Positions 19,002 to 27,853 are shown, counted from the first letter of the stretch. The stretch is 64,000 nt of DNA from Polyangiaceae bacterium (GCA_016712345.1 JADJRH010000001.1:4340001-4404000); one strand, 5' to 3'. A program made the numbers and translations. Notes: a model not told the origin generated them from the sequence alone.

Positions 19002-19317
19002 CCTGCGGGCGCCGAGTGTACACAATTGCATTGTGTACGCAGCTGTGTTGTGTACACTTTCGCTGCGCGTCGAAATTCAAGAGAAAAATTGCCCCCCGAA
19101 AGTTCTTTGCAACTCACATGGGGCAAATCCATCCAGCGCAGGATTCGTGCTGTGCGCGCGAGCCTTTGTCCGAGCGATGCGCGTCCATGGAGCGGCCCAC
19201 ACTTTTTTTCCGGCCCAGGCGTGTTCTACCGGCGCAAATAGCCATTCAAAACCCAGGTAACCAGCATCGGGTTATGCGCGTTGATCCCGCCGCGGCCGGC
19301 CCACAGGAGAATCCGCG
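19002..19317. other. Intergenic region with clustered GTGTAC palindromes
   Basis: 316 bases without a convincing gene. The first 60 bases contain three GTGTAC words; the rest shows nothing recognised apart from the AGGAG ribosome binding site of the next gene. Confidence 0.4.
19016..19057. promoter_or_regulatory. Inverted-repeat cluster built from GTGTAC words
   Basis: A perfect nine-base inverted repeat (GTACACAAT / ATTGTGTAC, 19018-19026 and 19030-19038, three-base loop) is followed by another GTGTACAC at 19050-19057. It starts 15 bases after the dehydratase-like stop. It could be a protein-binding site or an RNA hairpin; there is no T-run to make it a standard terminator. Confidence 0.45.
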
Positions 19318-19949
19318 ATGAACATGAGGCGGTTGCCTTTCGTGATGTTGTTGACCCTCTCTGCCGCCGCGACCGCGTGCGGCGATCCCCTCCGGCTGAA
19401 AATCCGCCGCAGCCCACAACGGCGCCGAGCGCAACTGCCGCTCCCACAGCCGTTGAAACGGCGGCTCCCACGGCCACCGCAGCCGCAACGGCGGCCCCCA
19501 CCGCCACCGCCGCTGTGGAGGCGCCTCCGCCGCCCAAGCCCGGCAAAGACAAGATCGTTGGCATGTGGATGTTCAGCTTTGAAGGCGAGCCCAAGGCCAA
19601 GGCTGAAGAAGAGGCGAAGAAGAAGTACCCGAAAGACGCCGACCAGGCGAAGCGCGACGAATACGTGAAGAAGATCGCGGAAACCGCCGCGGGTGAATGG
19701 ATTGAGTACAAAGACGGCTATTACATCTCGCACGTCACCGAAAAGGGCAAAGACAAGATCGTTGCCAAAATGAAGTACGAGGTGACCAAAGACGAGTCTT
19801 CATCGATCACCATGAAGGCCGTTGGCAAAGACGAGATCTCCAAGAAAGAAATGAAAGACGAGGTCGCCGTCTCGTTCAAAGACGACGACACGATCTCTAT
19901 GGTGGACCCCGGCAAGAAGATCACCCTGATCTTCAAGCGCAAGAAGTAA
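19318..19949 (+). pseudogene. Lipoprotein of unknown function, frameshifted
   Basis: ATG 19318, behind AGGAG, starts a clear lipoprotein signal ('MLLTLSAAATACGD'), but the frame fails at a C4 run (19387-19390). One extra C would join it to an Ala/Pro/Thr-rich linker and the mature domain that reads to 19949, giving about 210 aa. The mature part has 'KIVGMWMFSFEGEPKAKAEEEA', then charged beta-rich sequence ('DGYYISHVTEKGKDKIVAKM') ending 'LIFKRKK', like a calycin or lipocalin-type strand pattern. Function unknown. Confidence 0.7.
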
Positions 19950-20138
19950 GCGCGGCTGAGCCGATTTGCCCCTATCCCCCAAAATGTTGCGCCGCGCAGC
20001 GTCAAAGCGCGGCGCCAATCTCCCCGCCAACGCCGACAAAGTCGACGCTCCACCCCAACATCGGCTTCGACTTACGATCGACCACTTGACGTTGCTTCGC
20101 TGCGTTTGCGACAGTCTTTGTCAGTGGCGGCTCAAAAC

Positions 20139-20987
20139 GTGAGCACCGGACACCGAAGTGTACGCGTGGGGATCGCGTTCGCATCGCATGCTTCCGAGCT
20201 TCGATCGCGTCTCGGTCAGTTCTGCTCCGCGCTCGGCGCAGCGCTCGGAATGCGTTCGTCCGGGCTCGGCGTGTGGCACTACCATCGCCTCCTTGAAGCG
20301 CTCGAAATGGGCGATGTCGACGTGGCGTGGCTTCCGCCGATCTTGGCTGCGCAGGCTGCGGAACGTGGTCGGGTTGTGCCCATTTTGCTGCCAGTTCGCG
20401 GTGACGCGGCGTTCTATTCAACAGCGCTTTTCACCCGCGAAAACGCCCCTTGGAAAACACCCGCCGATCTGAAAGGTGTACGCGTCGCGTGGGTCGATCG
20501 ACGGAGCGCCGCGGGCTATTTGGTCATTCGCGCGCACCTTCGAAAAAGCGGTGTGGATATTGAATCCGCGTTCGGGGCCGACCAATTTCTCGGGGCGCAC
20601 GATGCTGTGGCGCGCGCCGTTCACGACGGCGAAGCCGATGTGGGTGCCACGTTTGCTCATTTTGATCCTGAGACCGGCGCGCTTGTTCGCGGCGGTTGGG
20701 GCCCACTGCCCATGCGCGTCATCGCGAGCGCCGGGCCCATCCCTTCCGACGTGATCGCCACGGGTACACATGTGCCGCCCGAACTTCGCAGCGCGATCGT
20801 CGCCGCGCTCACCGAGAACGTTGCAAACAAGGCCTGCGAGAGCGCGCTCGCCCTGTTCACCGCCGAGCGCTTTCTAATACCGGACGAGTCCCATCTCGCG
20901 CCGCTGAAATCGCTCCTTTCAGATCTCGATGAGCACGCGCGCAGACTTCCGCCGCAGGCGCCCAAACCTTCCTCACCCATTCGTTGA
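20139..20987 (+). CDS. PhnD-like phosphate/phosphonate-type substrate-binding protein
   Basis: About 282 aa from GTG 20139; a TTG at 20106 is also possible. It has the type II periplasmic-binding fold seen in PhnD: 'VRVGIAFASHASELRSRLG', 'VWHYHRLLEALEMGDVDVAW', 'LKGVRVAWVDRRSAAGYL' and 'GEADVGATFAHF'. There is no obvious signal peptide and no transporter gene beside it, so it may be a cytoplasmic sensor-type paralogue rather than a transport component. The C-terminal tail is Pro/Arg-rich. The ligand cannot be predicted. Confidence 0.75.
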   Translation: MSTGHRSVRVGIAFASHASELRSRLGQFCSALGAALGMRSSGLGVWHYHRLLEALEMGDVDVAWLPPILAAQAAERGRVVPILLPVRGDAAFYSTALFTRENAPWKTPADLKGVRVAWVDRRSAAGYLVIRAHLRKSGVDIESAFGADQFLGAHDAVARAVHDGEADVGATFAHFDPETGALVRGGWGPLPMRVIASAGPIPSDVIATGTHVPPELRSAIVAALTENVANKACESALALFTAERFLIPDESHLAPLKSLLSDLDEHARRLPPQAPKPSSPIR

Positions 20988-20995
20988 TCCCGCAA

Positions 20996-21009
20996 TTTGT
21001 GTACACAAA
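20996..21009. other. 14-base palindrome between convergent genes
   Basis: TTTGTGTACACAAA, a perfect palindrome around the over-represented GTGTACAC word, lies in the 76 bases between the convergent stops at 20987 and 21064. A similar GTGTACACAAA lies at a convergent junction near 33058. Confidence 0.4.
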
Positions 21010-21063
21010 AGGGGTCGCTGCCGATCACGCGGCGCTTCCATCGGTTGTGTACTCAAATGTTGA

Positions 21064-21594
21064 TCAACGACGCGCCCCGGCTTTTGTCAGCTCCGAGTGA
21101 AGCGCGGGCTCTTCGAGCGGCCCCGTGTGCCGAAGCACAATGCGCCCGTCGCGATCGAGAATCACAACCGTGGGAACATGGCGCATGGCCCCGAAAGGCC
21201 CCGCCCGAACAGTGCCGAGGTCGGCCACGCCGATAGGAAAAGCGGCGTTGAGGCTCTTCGCGTACGCTTCTGCAATCGGCTTATTTTCTCGGGGTTCAAG
21301 GATGACGGCGGCCACGTTCACCCGCGGAACATGGCTCTGTGCGACGAGGCCGAGCACCTTGATTTGGGCCTGCGAAATCAAGTCGTACGTCGCCACAAAC
21401 GCGATCACAGAATATCGACCGCGAAGGCTTTCACCTGTGAGTACGCTTCCGTCGGTGGTTTCGAAGCGAAAGTCGGCCGGTGGCTCGGACACGGCGAACA
21501 CCGGAGTCGGCTCGTTTACCGGTACAGGCGGGCCACAACCCGCGGCGGTGAGCGCGCCCACAAAAACAGCCGCCAGCACGCTCTTATTCGACAC
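21064..21594 (-). CDS. Thioredoxin-fold lipoprotein lacking catalytic cysteines
   Basis: 176 aa from GTG 21594, which overlaps the end of the preceding gene, so translation is probably coupled. A lipoprotein signal ('VLAAVFVGALTAAGC') is followed by a redoxin/SCO-like fold: 'ADFRFETTDGSVLTGESLRG', 'YSVIAFVATYDLISQAQIKV' and 'HVPTVVILDRDGRIVLRHTG'. At the position of the usual C-x2-C after 'FVAT' there are no cysteines, so it cannot act as an ordinary thiol oxidoreductase. A binding or chaperone role is possible. Confidence 0.75.
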   Translation of the reverse strand: MSNKSVLAAVFVGALTAAGCGPPVPVNEPTPVFAVSEPPADFRFETTDGSVLTGESLRGRYSVIAFVATYDLISQAQIKVLGLVAQSHVPRVNVAAVILEPRENKPIAEAYAKSLNAAFPIGVADLGTVRAGPFGAMRHVPTVVILDRDGRIVLRHTGPLEEPALHSELTKAGARR

Positions 21595-22225
21595 AATCGC
21601 TGTCCACGTGAGCGTCAAACAGGTCGGCGAAAGAGTAGAGCGCTTCGGGCGGATCTTCACCCCGCCGTTTTTGAGCCAAGATCGCGTGCGCCAACTCTTC
21701 GATCACCGGCTTCGACGGTGTGGCTTCGAGCGTGACGCCGTCAATGGCCGACCCTTCGGGCGGAGCGTCACTCTCGGTTGCAATCGGCTCGTGGCGCGCC
21801 CACGAAAACCCGTCATCCGGCGAGTAGCGGCATGTTAGAATACGCACAAATTTAAGGTACAAAGGCCGCACGAGCACCGCAACTCGAATACGGCCCGCGC
21901 CGATGCCGCGCAGCGTTCGAATTCGCCCGCTTGTCATGAGGGCGTCGCGCGCCTGATCGCCCAGCGCCAAACCCATGCGTACGCGGCGCGCGGGATCGGC
22001 CTCCACGGCGAGCAGCGGACCGTAAAGGGCGACGCGTGGCACTTCGAGGCGAGGTGCATCTTCGGCCAGCGCATCGAGCCACGCATCACGCCCGTCGTCG
22101 TCGAGTTCTGCGTACGCATGCGCGGCCCCAAGGGCAGCCGCCGCATCGTCGGCGAGGGACGTGAGCCAACTTTGCCACGCGGAGTGCATGCGCGGATCGA
22201 GGGAACGAGAACTTTTGGGCGTCAT
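21584..22225 (-). CDS. Hypothetical protein, 213 aa
   Basis: Not recognised. It begins with a helical Ala/Asp-rich part ('DDAAAALGAAHAYAELDDDGRDAWLDALAEDA') and continues with 'RVALYGPLLAVEADPARRVRMG' and an Arg/Val-rich core. The ATG overlaps the stop of the upstream gene (ATGA), and its own end overlaps the next start, so it is the middle gene of a tight three-gene operon ending in the thioredoxin-fold lipoprotein. No membrane segment or signal. Confidence 0.6.
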   Translation of the reverse strand: MTPKSSRSLDPRMHSAWQSWLTSLADDAAAALGAAHAYAELDDDGRDAWLDALAEDAPRLEVPRVALYGPLLAVEADPARRVRMGLALGDQARDALMTSGRIRTLRGIGAGRIRVAVLVRPLYLKFVRILTCRYSPDDGFSWARHEPIATESDAPPEGSAIDGVTLEATPSKPVIEELAHAILAQKRRGEDPPEALYSFADLFDAHVDSDCVE

Positions 22226-22614
22226 TTCGGCGCACGGGAGTCGTGGTGCGCTCCCTTGGATCGGGGCGCTTCGTGTCTTGACGAACCGAGCCGCTCCGAA
22301 GAAGCGGTGCCCGGTACCGCGGGCAGCGTCAAGGTGCCTTGCAGCTCGGACGCGAGGTCACACAAAAGTTCGCGCAGCTCATTTTCGCGATCGAGAGGGG
22401 ACGCGATCCAAAGCTGTCCACCTCGTTCTGCGAAGAGCGCCGCGAGCCCGTCGCTGGCTTCAACAACGCCCTTTACGAACACGACGTGGTGCGCCGAAAC
22501 ATCGAGTCTTCCGACAAGCAGTCCCACCGTTGCACGTTCCGGCGACAAGGCCGCGCGCACGCGACGCACGCCGCGCTGCGCGGGTGGGCGCGGATCGACG
22601 GGAGAAAGACTCAT
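22222..22614 (-). CDS. Hypothetical protein, 130 aa
   Basis: First gene of the three-gene reverse operon; its stop overlaps the next ATG by four bases. The middle ('TVGLLVGRLDVSAHHVVFVKG', 'LAALFAERGGQLWIASPLD') has an alternating beta/alpha pattern; both ends are basic and Ser/Pro-rich. No family recognised. The overlap with its neighbours is the main argument that it is real. Confidence 0.55.
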   Translation of the reverse strand: MSLSPVDPRPPAQRGVRRVRAALSPERATVGLLVGRLDVSAHHVVFVKGVVEASDGLAALFAERGGQLWIASPLDRENELRELLCDLASELQGTLTLPAVPGTASSERLGSSRHEAPRSKGAHHDSRAPK

Positions 22615-22670
22615 GGTGAACGGACGCTAGTCCTAAAAGAAGCGAGAAGAAAATGGCCTCAGACTTTTCC

Positions 22671-22712
22671 GAAAAAAACTCCCTTCTGAGAGGTCCGGCG
22701 GCTCGCGATGGT
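22671..22712 (-). repeat. Fragment of the dispersed intergenic repeat (copy D)
   Basis: About 42 bases starting GAAAAAAACTCC and running through GGCGGCTC[GT]CGATG match one end of the repeat at 47193-47236 with few differences. Only this end is present. It sits in the divergent gap before the gene at 22759. Confidence 0.55.
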
Positions 22713-22758
22713 CCGTCGCAAAACGTCACGGCTTGTATCGCTTGATTAAGGACTACTC

Positions 22759-24249
22759 TTGTTCGCGATGTTGTTTCGCGTCCGCGCGCTTGGTGCCGTG
22801 ATGCCTGCGCAGATTTGTGGCTCCAACACCTGCGCCGCTACACTTTTGTTCCCTGCCACATCCGCTCACGAGCTTTCAGGGGAAGGCGCCGACGACGAGA
22901 ACTTGGATCTCCCGCCGCCGGATGGCCCGTTGAATGAAGACGATTCCTGCGGCCCAGTTGAAGAGGAAGAAAACCTCGATCCGGCAGCCGATTTAAAAGA
23001 AAAAGATGACGATGAAACAGGCATTGATCTCGATCCCGTCAGTTTGATCGACACGGTGGAAGATCGCGTTGCCGATGCCGCCGACCTCAACGCCATTGAT
23101 GTCGGATCGCTCGCCGACGACATCGCGCTACCCGACGATGAAGACGGTGCGGCCGACGACGCGGGGCCCGCCGACGACTACGAAGAACCGGGGTTGTTTG
23201 ACGGCTCGGAAGTGGATGATGCCGGCGTTGGAACCGGTGAAGATTTGGGCGAGTTTATCGACGAAAACGCGTTGCCTTCGCTCGGGGAAGGCAATGAGCG
23301 CGGTCTTGATGAGCCGCTCGACGCGGCGTTCGACGAGAGCGCACCGCGCTGGGATCGGTCGCGTTTTCAAGCCGCAAGTGAACTGAGTGTACACGTGCCA
23401 TGTCGGCTTCTCGCTGTGTCGGGGTCGCGGGTTGTTGCAGCCGGGCCGTCGGTGTTTGTTGTGCGATCCGACGCGGGGGTCTCGCGTGGAACGGGGCCGG
23501 CTGCGAAAATCGCGGCGGTTTCAGCGCTGGACGATCTCGTGTTGGTTGCCACCACAACGGGTGAACTGCTTCTGTCGAAAGATGCGGGCGCCGCCTGGGC
23601 ATCGGTCGGACGCATTCAGCCGACGGCGATGGCACGTGTTGTTTTGGCTTCAACTCCCGGGCGTTTTTGGATTTCGCAGGCGGGAGCGTTGTGGTCGGTG
23701 CGCTGCGTTGGAAATCGCCTTGAGCCTCCGGCGCTTGTGCGAAAAACCGAAACGGTCGCGATCGCGGCGGCCGGATCGTCGCTGGTGGTTTTTTCGGCGC
23801 CGGGCAAGGCGCTCGCGTTGGAGAAGCTTCGCGGAGACGACGAAACATCAACCCCGGTTGTGCTTTCCGAGTCTTGGTTTGAAGGTGAAAACGATGTTGT
23901 GGCCGCCGCCGCATGCCCAAATGCATCAGCCCTCGCCTCCAAGCGAAGTGTACTCATTGCGCGAAACGGCGGCGAAAGTTTGTGTACACATCAAATCGCG
24001 GGTGTCCGCGCGTTGGCTTTTGCCGGCGACGACGACACCGTTCCTCTGCTCGCCCTTGTGGTTGATCCGGCGCTCGATGGAGCGGCGCGTGTTTTTGATG
24101 TGGGGGCGTTAAAAGATCCTGTGATCGTCGCCGAGATAGCGTCGGGCGCTCACGAACACGCGGCCATCGCTTGGGATGCGTTGCGCGAGGTTCTGTGGGT
24201 TGCGTGCGACGCCGGCCTCATCGCGTTCAAACGCGTGGCCCGTCATTAG
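22759..24249 (+). CDS. Acidic-linker protein with C-terminal propeller-like domain
   Basis: 496 aa. TTG 22759 is six bases after AAGGA and was kept as start; ATG 22768 is an alternative. Residues ~40-190 are extremely acidic (Asp/Glu/Gly/Ala, with stretches such as 'DDEDGAADDAGPADDYEE'), probably disordered. From ~205 the sequence has repeated short beta blades ('CRLLAVSGSRVVAAGPSVFVV', 'LVLVATTTGELLLSKDAGAAW', 'EVLWVACDAGLIAFKR'), like a sortilin/BNR-type propeller. Function unknown. Confidence 0.7.
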   Translation: MFAMLFRVRALGAVMPAQICGSNTCAATLLFPATSAHELSGEGADDENLDLPPPDGPLNEDDSCGPVEEEENLDPAADLKEKDDDETGIDLDPVSLIDTVEDRVADAADLNAIDVGSLADDIALPDDEDGAADDAGPADDYEEPGLFDGSEVDDAGVGTGEDLGEFIDENALPSLGEGNERGLDEPLDAAFDESAPRWDRSRFQAASELSVHVPCRLLAVSGSRVVAAGPSVFVVRSDAGVSRGTGPAAKIAAVSALDDLVLVATTTGELLLSKDAGAAWASVGRIQPTAMARVVLASTPGRFWISQAGALWSVRCVGNRLEPPALVRKTETVAIAAAGSSLVVFSAPGKALALEKLRGDDETSTPVVLSESWFEGENDVVAAAACPNASALASKRSVLIARNGGESLCTHQIAGVRALAFAGDDDTVPLLALVVDPALDGAARVFDVGALKDPVIVAEIASGAHEHAAIAWDALREVLWVACDAGLIAFKRVARH

Positions 24250-24345
24250 CCTCAAACGAAGCGTGGCCGGCCGTTCGGCCGTCGTGCTACATCCCGCGCG
24301 CGTTTCGGTGTTTCGTTGTGTACGCACGACCCCTAGGAGGCGATT

Positions 24346-26022
24346 GTGGCTCCCCAGTTCATTTTCACGATGCAAGACGTCCGCAAAGTCCACCCCCCCA
24401 ACAAGGAGGTTTTGAAGGGCTTGTGGCTTTCGTTCTATCCCGGCGCAAAAATCGGCGTTTTGGGCGTGAACGGCTCTGGAAAGAGTTCACTTCTTCGCAT
24501 CATGGCCGGGGTTGACAAAGAACACCTCGGCGAAGCGAAAGCCGCCGACGGCATTCGCATTGGGTTTTTGACGCAGGAGCCGCGCATCGAGCCCGGGCGA
24601 ACCGTTCGCGAAGAGGTGGAAGCCGCCGTTCACGACACACGAAGCCTGGTGCATCGGTACGAAGAAATCGGCGTGGCGCTCGGCGAAGGTGAAGGGGACA
24701 TGGACAAGCTTCTTGAAGAGCAATCAACGCTGCTCGACAAGATCGAAGCGTGCGGCGGTTGGGAGATTGATCGCGTTGTGGAGCGCGCGATGGATGCCCT
24801 TCGTTTGCCGCCTGCCGACGCTATTTGCGACAAGCTTTCAGGTGGTGAGAGGCGTCGCGTGGCGCTCTGCCGATTGCTTCTTGAAAAGCCGGATCTGCTG
24901 CTTCTCGACGAGCCCACAAACCATTTGGACGCTGAAAGTGTGGCTTGGTTGGAGCGGTTTTTGAGTGAGTACACAGGCACCGTGGTTGCCGTGACCCACG
25001 ATCGCTACTTTCTCGACAACGTTGCGGGCTGGATCTTGGAACTCGATCGCGGAAGCGGCATTCCGTACGAAGGCAATTATTCGGGCTGGCTTGAGCAAAA
25101 GAAAAAGCGTTTGGAGCTTGAGCAAAAGCAAGAATCGTCGCGCCAAAAAACGCTCGAACGCGAGCTTGAATGGGTACGCATGGCGCCTCGCGCTCGGCAG
25201 GCAAAAAGCAAAGCCCGCCTCACGGCGTATGAAACGTTGCTCGCCGAAGATCTGGCCAAAAAAGCGCCCGACACCACTGAAGTCACCATCCCCGCGGGGC
25301 CGCGTTTGGGCAACCTCGTCGTGGAGGCGCAGGGCCTCAAAAAAGGCTACGGCGATCGTCTGCTCGTGGACGACCTTTCGTTTTCGCTGCCGCGCGGCGG
25401 AATTGTGGGCGTTATCGGTCCCAACGGCGCCGGCAAAACAACGCTCTTTCGCATGATCGTCGGCCAGGAGCAGCCCGACTCAGGTGTACTCCGGGTTGGT
25501 GAAACCGTGCAGCTTGCGTACGTGGATCAAAGCCGCGACGCGCTCGATCCCAACAAAAATGTTTGGCAGGAGATCTCGGGCGGCGAAGAAAAAATCATGG
25601 TCGGAAAGCGTGAAGTGAGTTCGCGCGCGTACGTGGCGAGCTTCAACTTTGCGGGGAGCGATCAGCAAAAGAAGGTTGGCAGTCTGTCAGGCGGTGAACG
25701 CAATCGTGTACACTTGGCCAAGCTGTTGCGTCGCGGCGGCAACCTCCTGCTCCTCGACGAACCGACAAACGATCTCGACGTGGATACGCTTCGATCGCTC
25801 GAAGAAGCGCTCCTCAACTTCGCGGGATGTGCTGTGGTGATCAGCCACGATCGTTGGTTTTTAGACCGCATTGCCACGCACATTCTCGCTTTTGAAGGCG
25901 ACTCAAAAGTGGTGTGGTTTGAGGGCAACTACCAAGCGTACGAGGCCGATCTCAAGCGCCGTCTCGGCAAACAGGCCGATGAAGTACGTAAGTTCCGCTA
26001 TCGCAAGCTGGCTGATTCATAG
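24346..26022 (+). CDS. ettA: Energy-dependent translational throttle protein EttA (ABC-F)
   Basis: 558 aa ABC-F ATPase that binds the ribosomal E site and gates entry into elongation according to ATP/ADP. Two nucleotide-binding domains: Walker A 'GVNGSGKSS' and 'GPNGAGKTT', signatures 'LSGGERRR' and 'LSGGERNR', Walker B 'LLLLDEPTNHLD' and 'LLLLDEPTNDLD'. The first domain carries the EttA arm insert, and the linker helices ('RLELEQKQESSRQKTLEREL') are present. The start is GTG 24346, decided by AGGAGG five bases upstream. No membrane segments, as expected for ABC-F. Confidence 0.95.
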   Translation: MAPQFIFTMQDVRKVHPPNKEVLKGLWLSFYPGAKIGVLGVNGSGKSSLLRIMAGVDKEHLGEAKAADGIRIGFLTQEPRIEPGRTVREEVEAAVHDTRSLVHRYEEIGVALGEGEGDMDKLLEEQSTLLDKIEACGGWEIDRVVERAMDALRLPPADAICDKLSGGERRRVALCRLLLEKPDLLLLDEPTNHLDAESVAWLERFLSEYTGTVVAVTHDRYFLDNVAGWILELDRGSGIPYEGNYSGWLEQKKKRLELEQKQESSRQKTLERELEWVRMAPRARQAKSKARLTAYETLLAEDLAKKAPDTTEVTIPAGPRLGNLVVEAQGLKKGYGDRLLVDDLSFSLPRGGIVGVIGPNGAGKTTLFRMIVGQEQPDSGVLRVGETVQLAYVDQSRDALDPNKNVWQEISGGEEKIMVGKREVSSRAYVASFNFAGSDQQKKVGSLSGGERNRVHLAKLLRRGGNLLLLDEPTNDLDVDTLRSLEEALLNFAGCAVVISHDRWFLDRIATHILAFEGDSKVVWFEGNYQAYEADLKRRLGKQADEVRKFRYRKLADS

Positions 26023-26069
26023 CTTCGGGCTGGCCTCGGGAGCGCGAACCCGATAACTCTTTTCGTACG

Positions 26070-27131
26070 ATGTCCTTCTCGTTCCTTCGCGCTCCCGCGC
26101 CGCTTATCGCCGCTCTCACTTCAATACTCGTTGCCTCGCTCGCTGTGTCGGCGTGCGGCCAAGAAGGCATTGTCGCCGCCACTTCGGGCACAACGTCCAC
26201 CGATACAGGCGGCTCCGGCGGCACGGGGGGCGCGGGAGGAACAGGCACGGCCGGCACCATCGGAACGGGCGGCGCTGAAACGCCCATGCCTCTCAAGGTT
26301 CTCAACTGGAACCTTCACAACTTCTTCAACACCACCAAAGACACCTCGTTTGAAAACGAGTTTGTGTTGAACGGCACTGAATACGCGCAGAAACTCGCTG
26401 CTGTGGGGAAGATTTTGAACGAATTGCAGCCCGACGTGGCGATTTTGCCCGAGGTTGAAAACGAGGGGATCTTAAACGAACTCAATAAAACTCAGCTTGG
26501 CAATGCGTACACCGTGGCCGTTCCTGAAACCAACGACTTTCGAGGGTTGGACATTGGTGTACTCACCAAACTCCCTATTGTAGACCTTGTTTCGCACAAG
26601 GATGATTCGTTCAAACGCCTCGATCTCGCGGGTGGGCCGGCGTACAAATATTCGCGCGACGCCCTGGAAATTCATTTCAACTACAACGGGCGTGAAGTGA
26701 TTCTGCTGGGTGTACACTACCGCTCCAAAGGCACGGGATCGGCTGAAACAGACGACAAGGACAAGCGTATGGCCGAGGCGCAACACACTCGCGCAATCGC
26801 CGACGCTCTGATGAAAGAAAATCCCAAGAGGGCGATTGTCATTCTGGGCGACTACAACGATCTGCCCGGCTCACCTCCGGTCAACTGGACCCTTCAAGGT
26901 GACCCCAAAAACTCACCCAAGGTTGTCTTTGAAAGTGCCACAGACGCGATCTCTCAGGATCTTCGGTATACGTTTGTATACAACGGCACAAAAGAGCTGA
27001 TTGACCATCAGATCGCCAATCCGCTTCTCGGCGGCATGATTGATCCTCAAAACGTTATGATCCGGCATGGAAACGACGTGGAAGACGCGAGTGATCACTT
27101 CCCGCTCATGACCACATACAACATCCAATAG
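26070..27131 (+). CDS. Endonuclease/exonuclease/phosphatase-family lipoprotein
   Basis: 353 aa. A lipoprotein signal ('ILVASLAVSAC') and a Gly/Thr/Ala linker (GGSGGTGGAGGTG) precede the DNase I-like phosphoesterase domain. Catalytic marks: 'LNWNLHNFF' (Asn), 'AILPEVEN' (metal-binding Glu), 'LLGVHYRSKG' (His), 'VILGDYNDLPGS' (Asp/Asn) and 'DASDHFPLM' (Asp-His). Likely a surface-anchored nuclease or phosphodiesterase. It starts 47 bases after ettA. Confidence 0.9.
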   Translation: MSFSFLRAPAPLIAALTSILVASLAVSACGQEGIVAATSGTTSTDTGGSGGTGGAGGTGTAGTIGTGGAETPMPLKVLNWNLHNFFNTTKDTSFENEFVLNGTEYAQKLAAVGKILNELQPDVAILPEVENEGILNELNKTQLGNAYTVAVPETNDFRGLDIGVLTKLPIVDLVSHKDDSFKRLDLAGGPAYKYSRDALEIHFNYNGREVILLGVHYRSKGTGSAETDDKDKRMAEAQHTRAIADALMKENPKRAIVILGDYNDLPGSPPVNWTLQGDPKNSPKVVFESATDAISQDLRYTFVYNGTKELIDHQIANPLLGGMIDPQNVMIRHGNDVEDASDHFPLMTTYNIQ

Positions 27132-27189
27132 GGCGACGGCTGAAACGTCACGCCAAGACCTGAAGCGCCTGGATGCCTGTGACGTCTCT

Positions 27190-27357
27190 TCACCACCGGG
27201 ACGACACGGAGGGTCACGGAGGTTTTTGTTTCTTTCGCTGCAATGGGTACACATCACCCACGACCTGACAGGTGCTCGCTGACGCAGTGCAAGCCGATAG
27301 CAGCCTAAAATACAAAAAAACTCCGTGGATCTCCGTGCTCTCCGTGCCTCCTAGGTA
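27190..27357. repeat. Inverted CACGGAG-type repeat pair
   Basis: Left arm GACACGGAGGGTCACGGAGG then TTTTT (about 27200-27226); right arm AAAAAACTCCGTGG, ATCTCCGTGCTCTCCGTG and CCTCC (about 27313-27352), in opposite orientation with about 90 bases between. A related CACGGAGGCACGGAG stretch occurs at 55095. Runs of the CACGGAG word are known intergenic repeats in many environmental bacteria. Confidence 0.6.
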
Positions 27358-27361
27358 ACTT

Positions 27362-27590
27362 CCCTTTAGCGGAACGTTCTGCAAGGCACGGATCCAGTCT
27401 TGTCGAGACGTTTGGGACACCCTTGCCCGTCGCCAAGCGGAAAAGCGAACAGCGTGGCGCGTCGGGTTCTCCAGATGGAGTTCTGTGGCGAGCGCAGCCA
27501 CGACGAAAACGAGAGACCGGCGAGACCGGTGGATGGCGACGTGATGGACATCTCAAGTCGCCGGACCTCCCAGAACGGGCTCTTTTCTGC
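27362..27590 (+). repeat. Dispersed intergenic repeat, copy A
   Basis: Starts near CCCTTTAGC, passes GGATCCAGTCTTGTCGAGAC (27390-27409), CACCCTTGCCCG, AGCGGAAAAGCGAA, TTCTGTGGCG and GACCGGCGAGACCGG, and ends near the CCTCCCAGAACGGG stretch. The same blocks in the same order occur in reverse at 47193-47395 and 42380-42545. In all copies one frame reads an Arg/Lys-rich 'RRKRETGETG'-like phrase and another a 'RDENERPARP'-like phrase, which reflects nucleotide similarity rather than a protein. Confidence 0.75.
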
Positions 27591-27654
27591 TGCATCGACA
27601 ACTCAACCGCAACGAGTTACTCGCCGTTCGAATGAGGCGCATGCGCCGCTGGGG

Positions 27655-27746
27655 AACTCCGTGTTGATTGCGACGTGTCAGGAATCGAGACGTCTCAAGT
27701 CATTGCGAGGCGGCTGAAGTTCCGCGTTGAATACGACGTGTCAGGT
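27655..27746 (+). repeat. Short direct repeat
   Basis: Two roughly 29-base copies ending CGACGTGTCAGG (about 27655-27684 and 27717-27745), similar at about three quarters of positions by eye, just before tamB. Confidence 0.4.
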
Positions 27747-27853
27747 GACTGGGCGTTTCAGTGCCCGGCGCTTGAGGTTAACTTTTGTCAGCTATTTCGC
27801 CTGGATCTTGCGGAAAAGGGGCATTTACCCCACGAGTTGATACGCTGCGCGTC

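Larger units (their letters stand above)
27132..27853. other. Gene-free 722-bp stretch filled with repeats
   Basis: No credible gene. It contains, in order, an inverted pair of CACGGAG-type repeats (27190-27357), a full copy of the dispersed repeat (27362-27590) and a short direct repeat (27655-27746). Short ORFs here are by-products of the repeats. Confidence 0.6.

Noticed and set aside
27400..27717. Short frames with 'RRKRETGETG' or 'RDENERPARP'-like phrases, also at 42.4 and 47.2 kb
   Set aside because: They come from the dispersed repeat. Similarity extends over several frames at nucleotide level, so the repeat rather than a protein is conserved.
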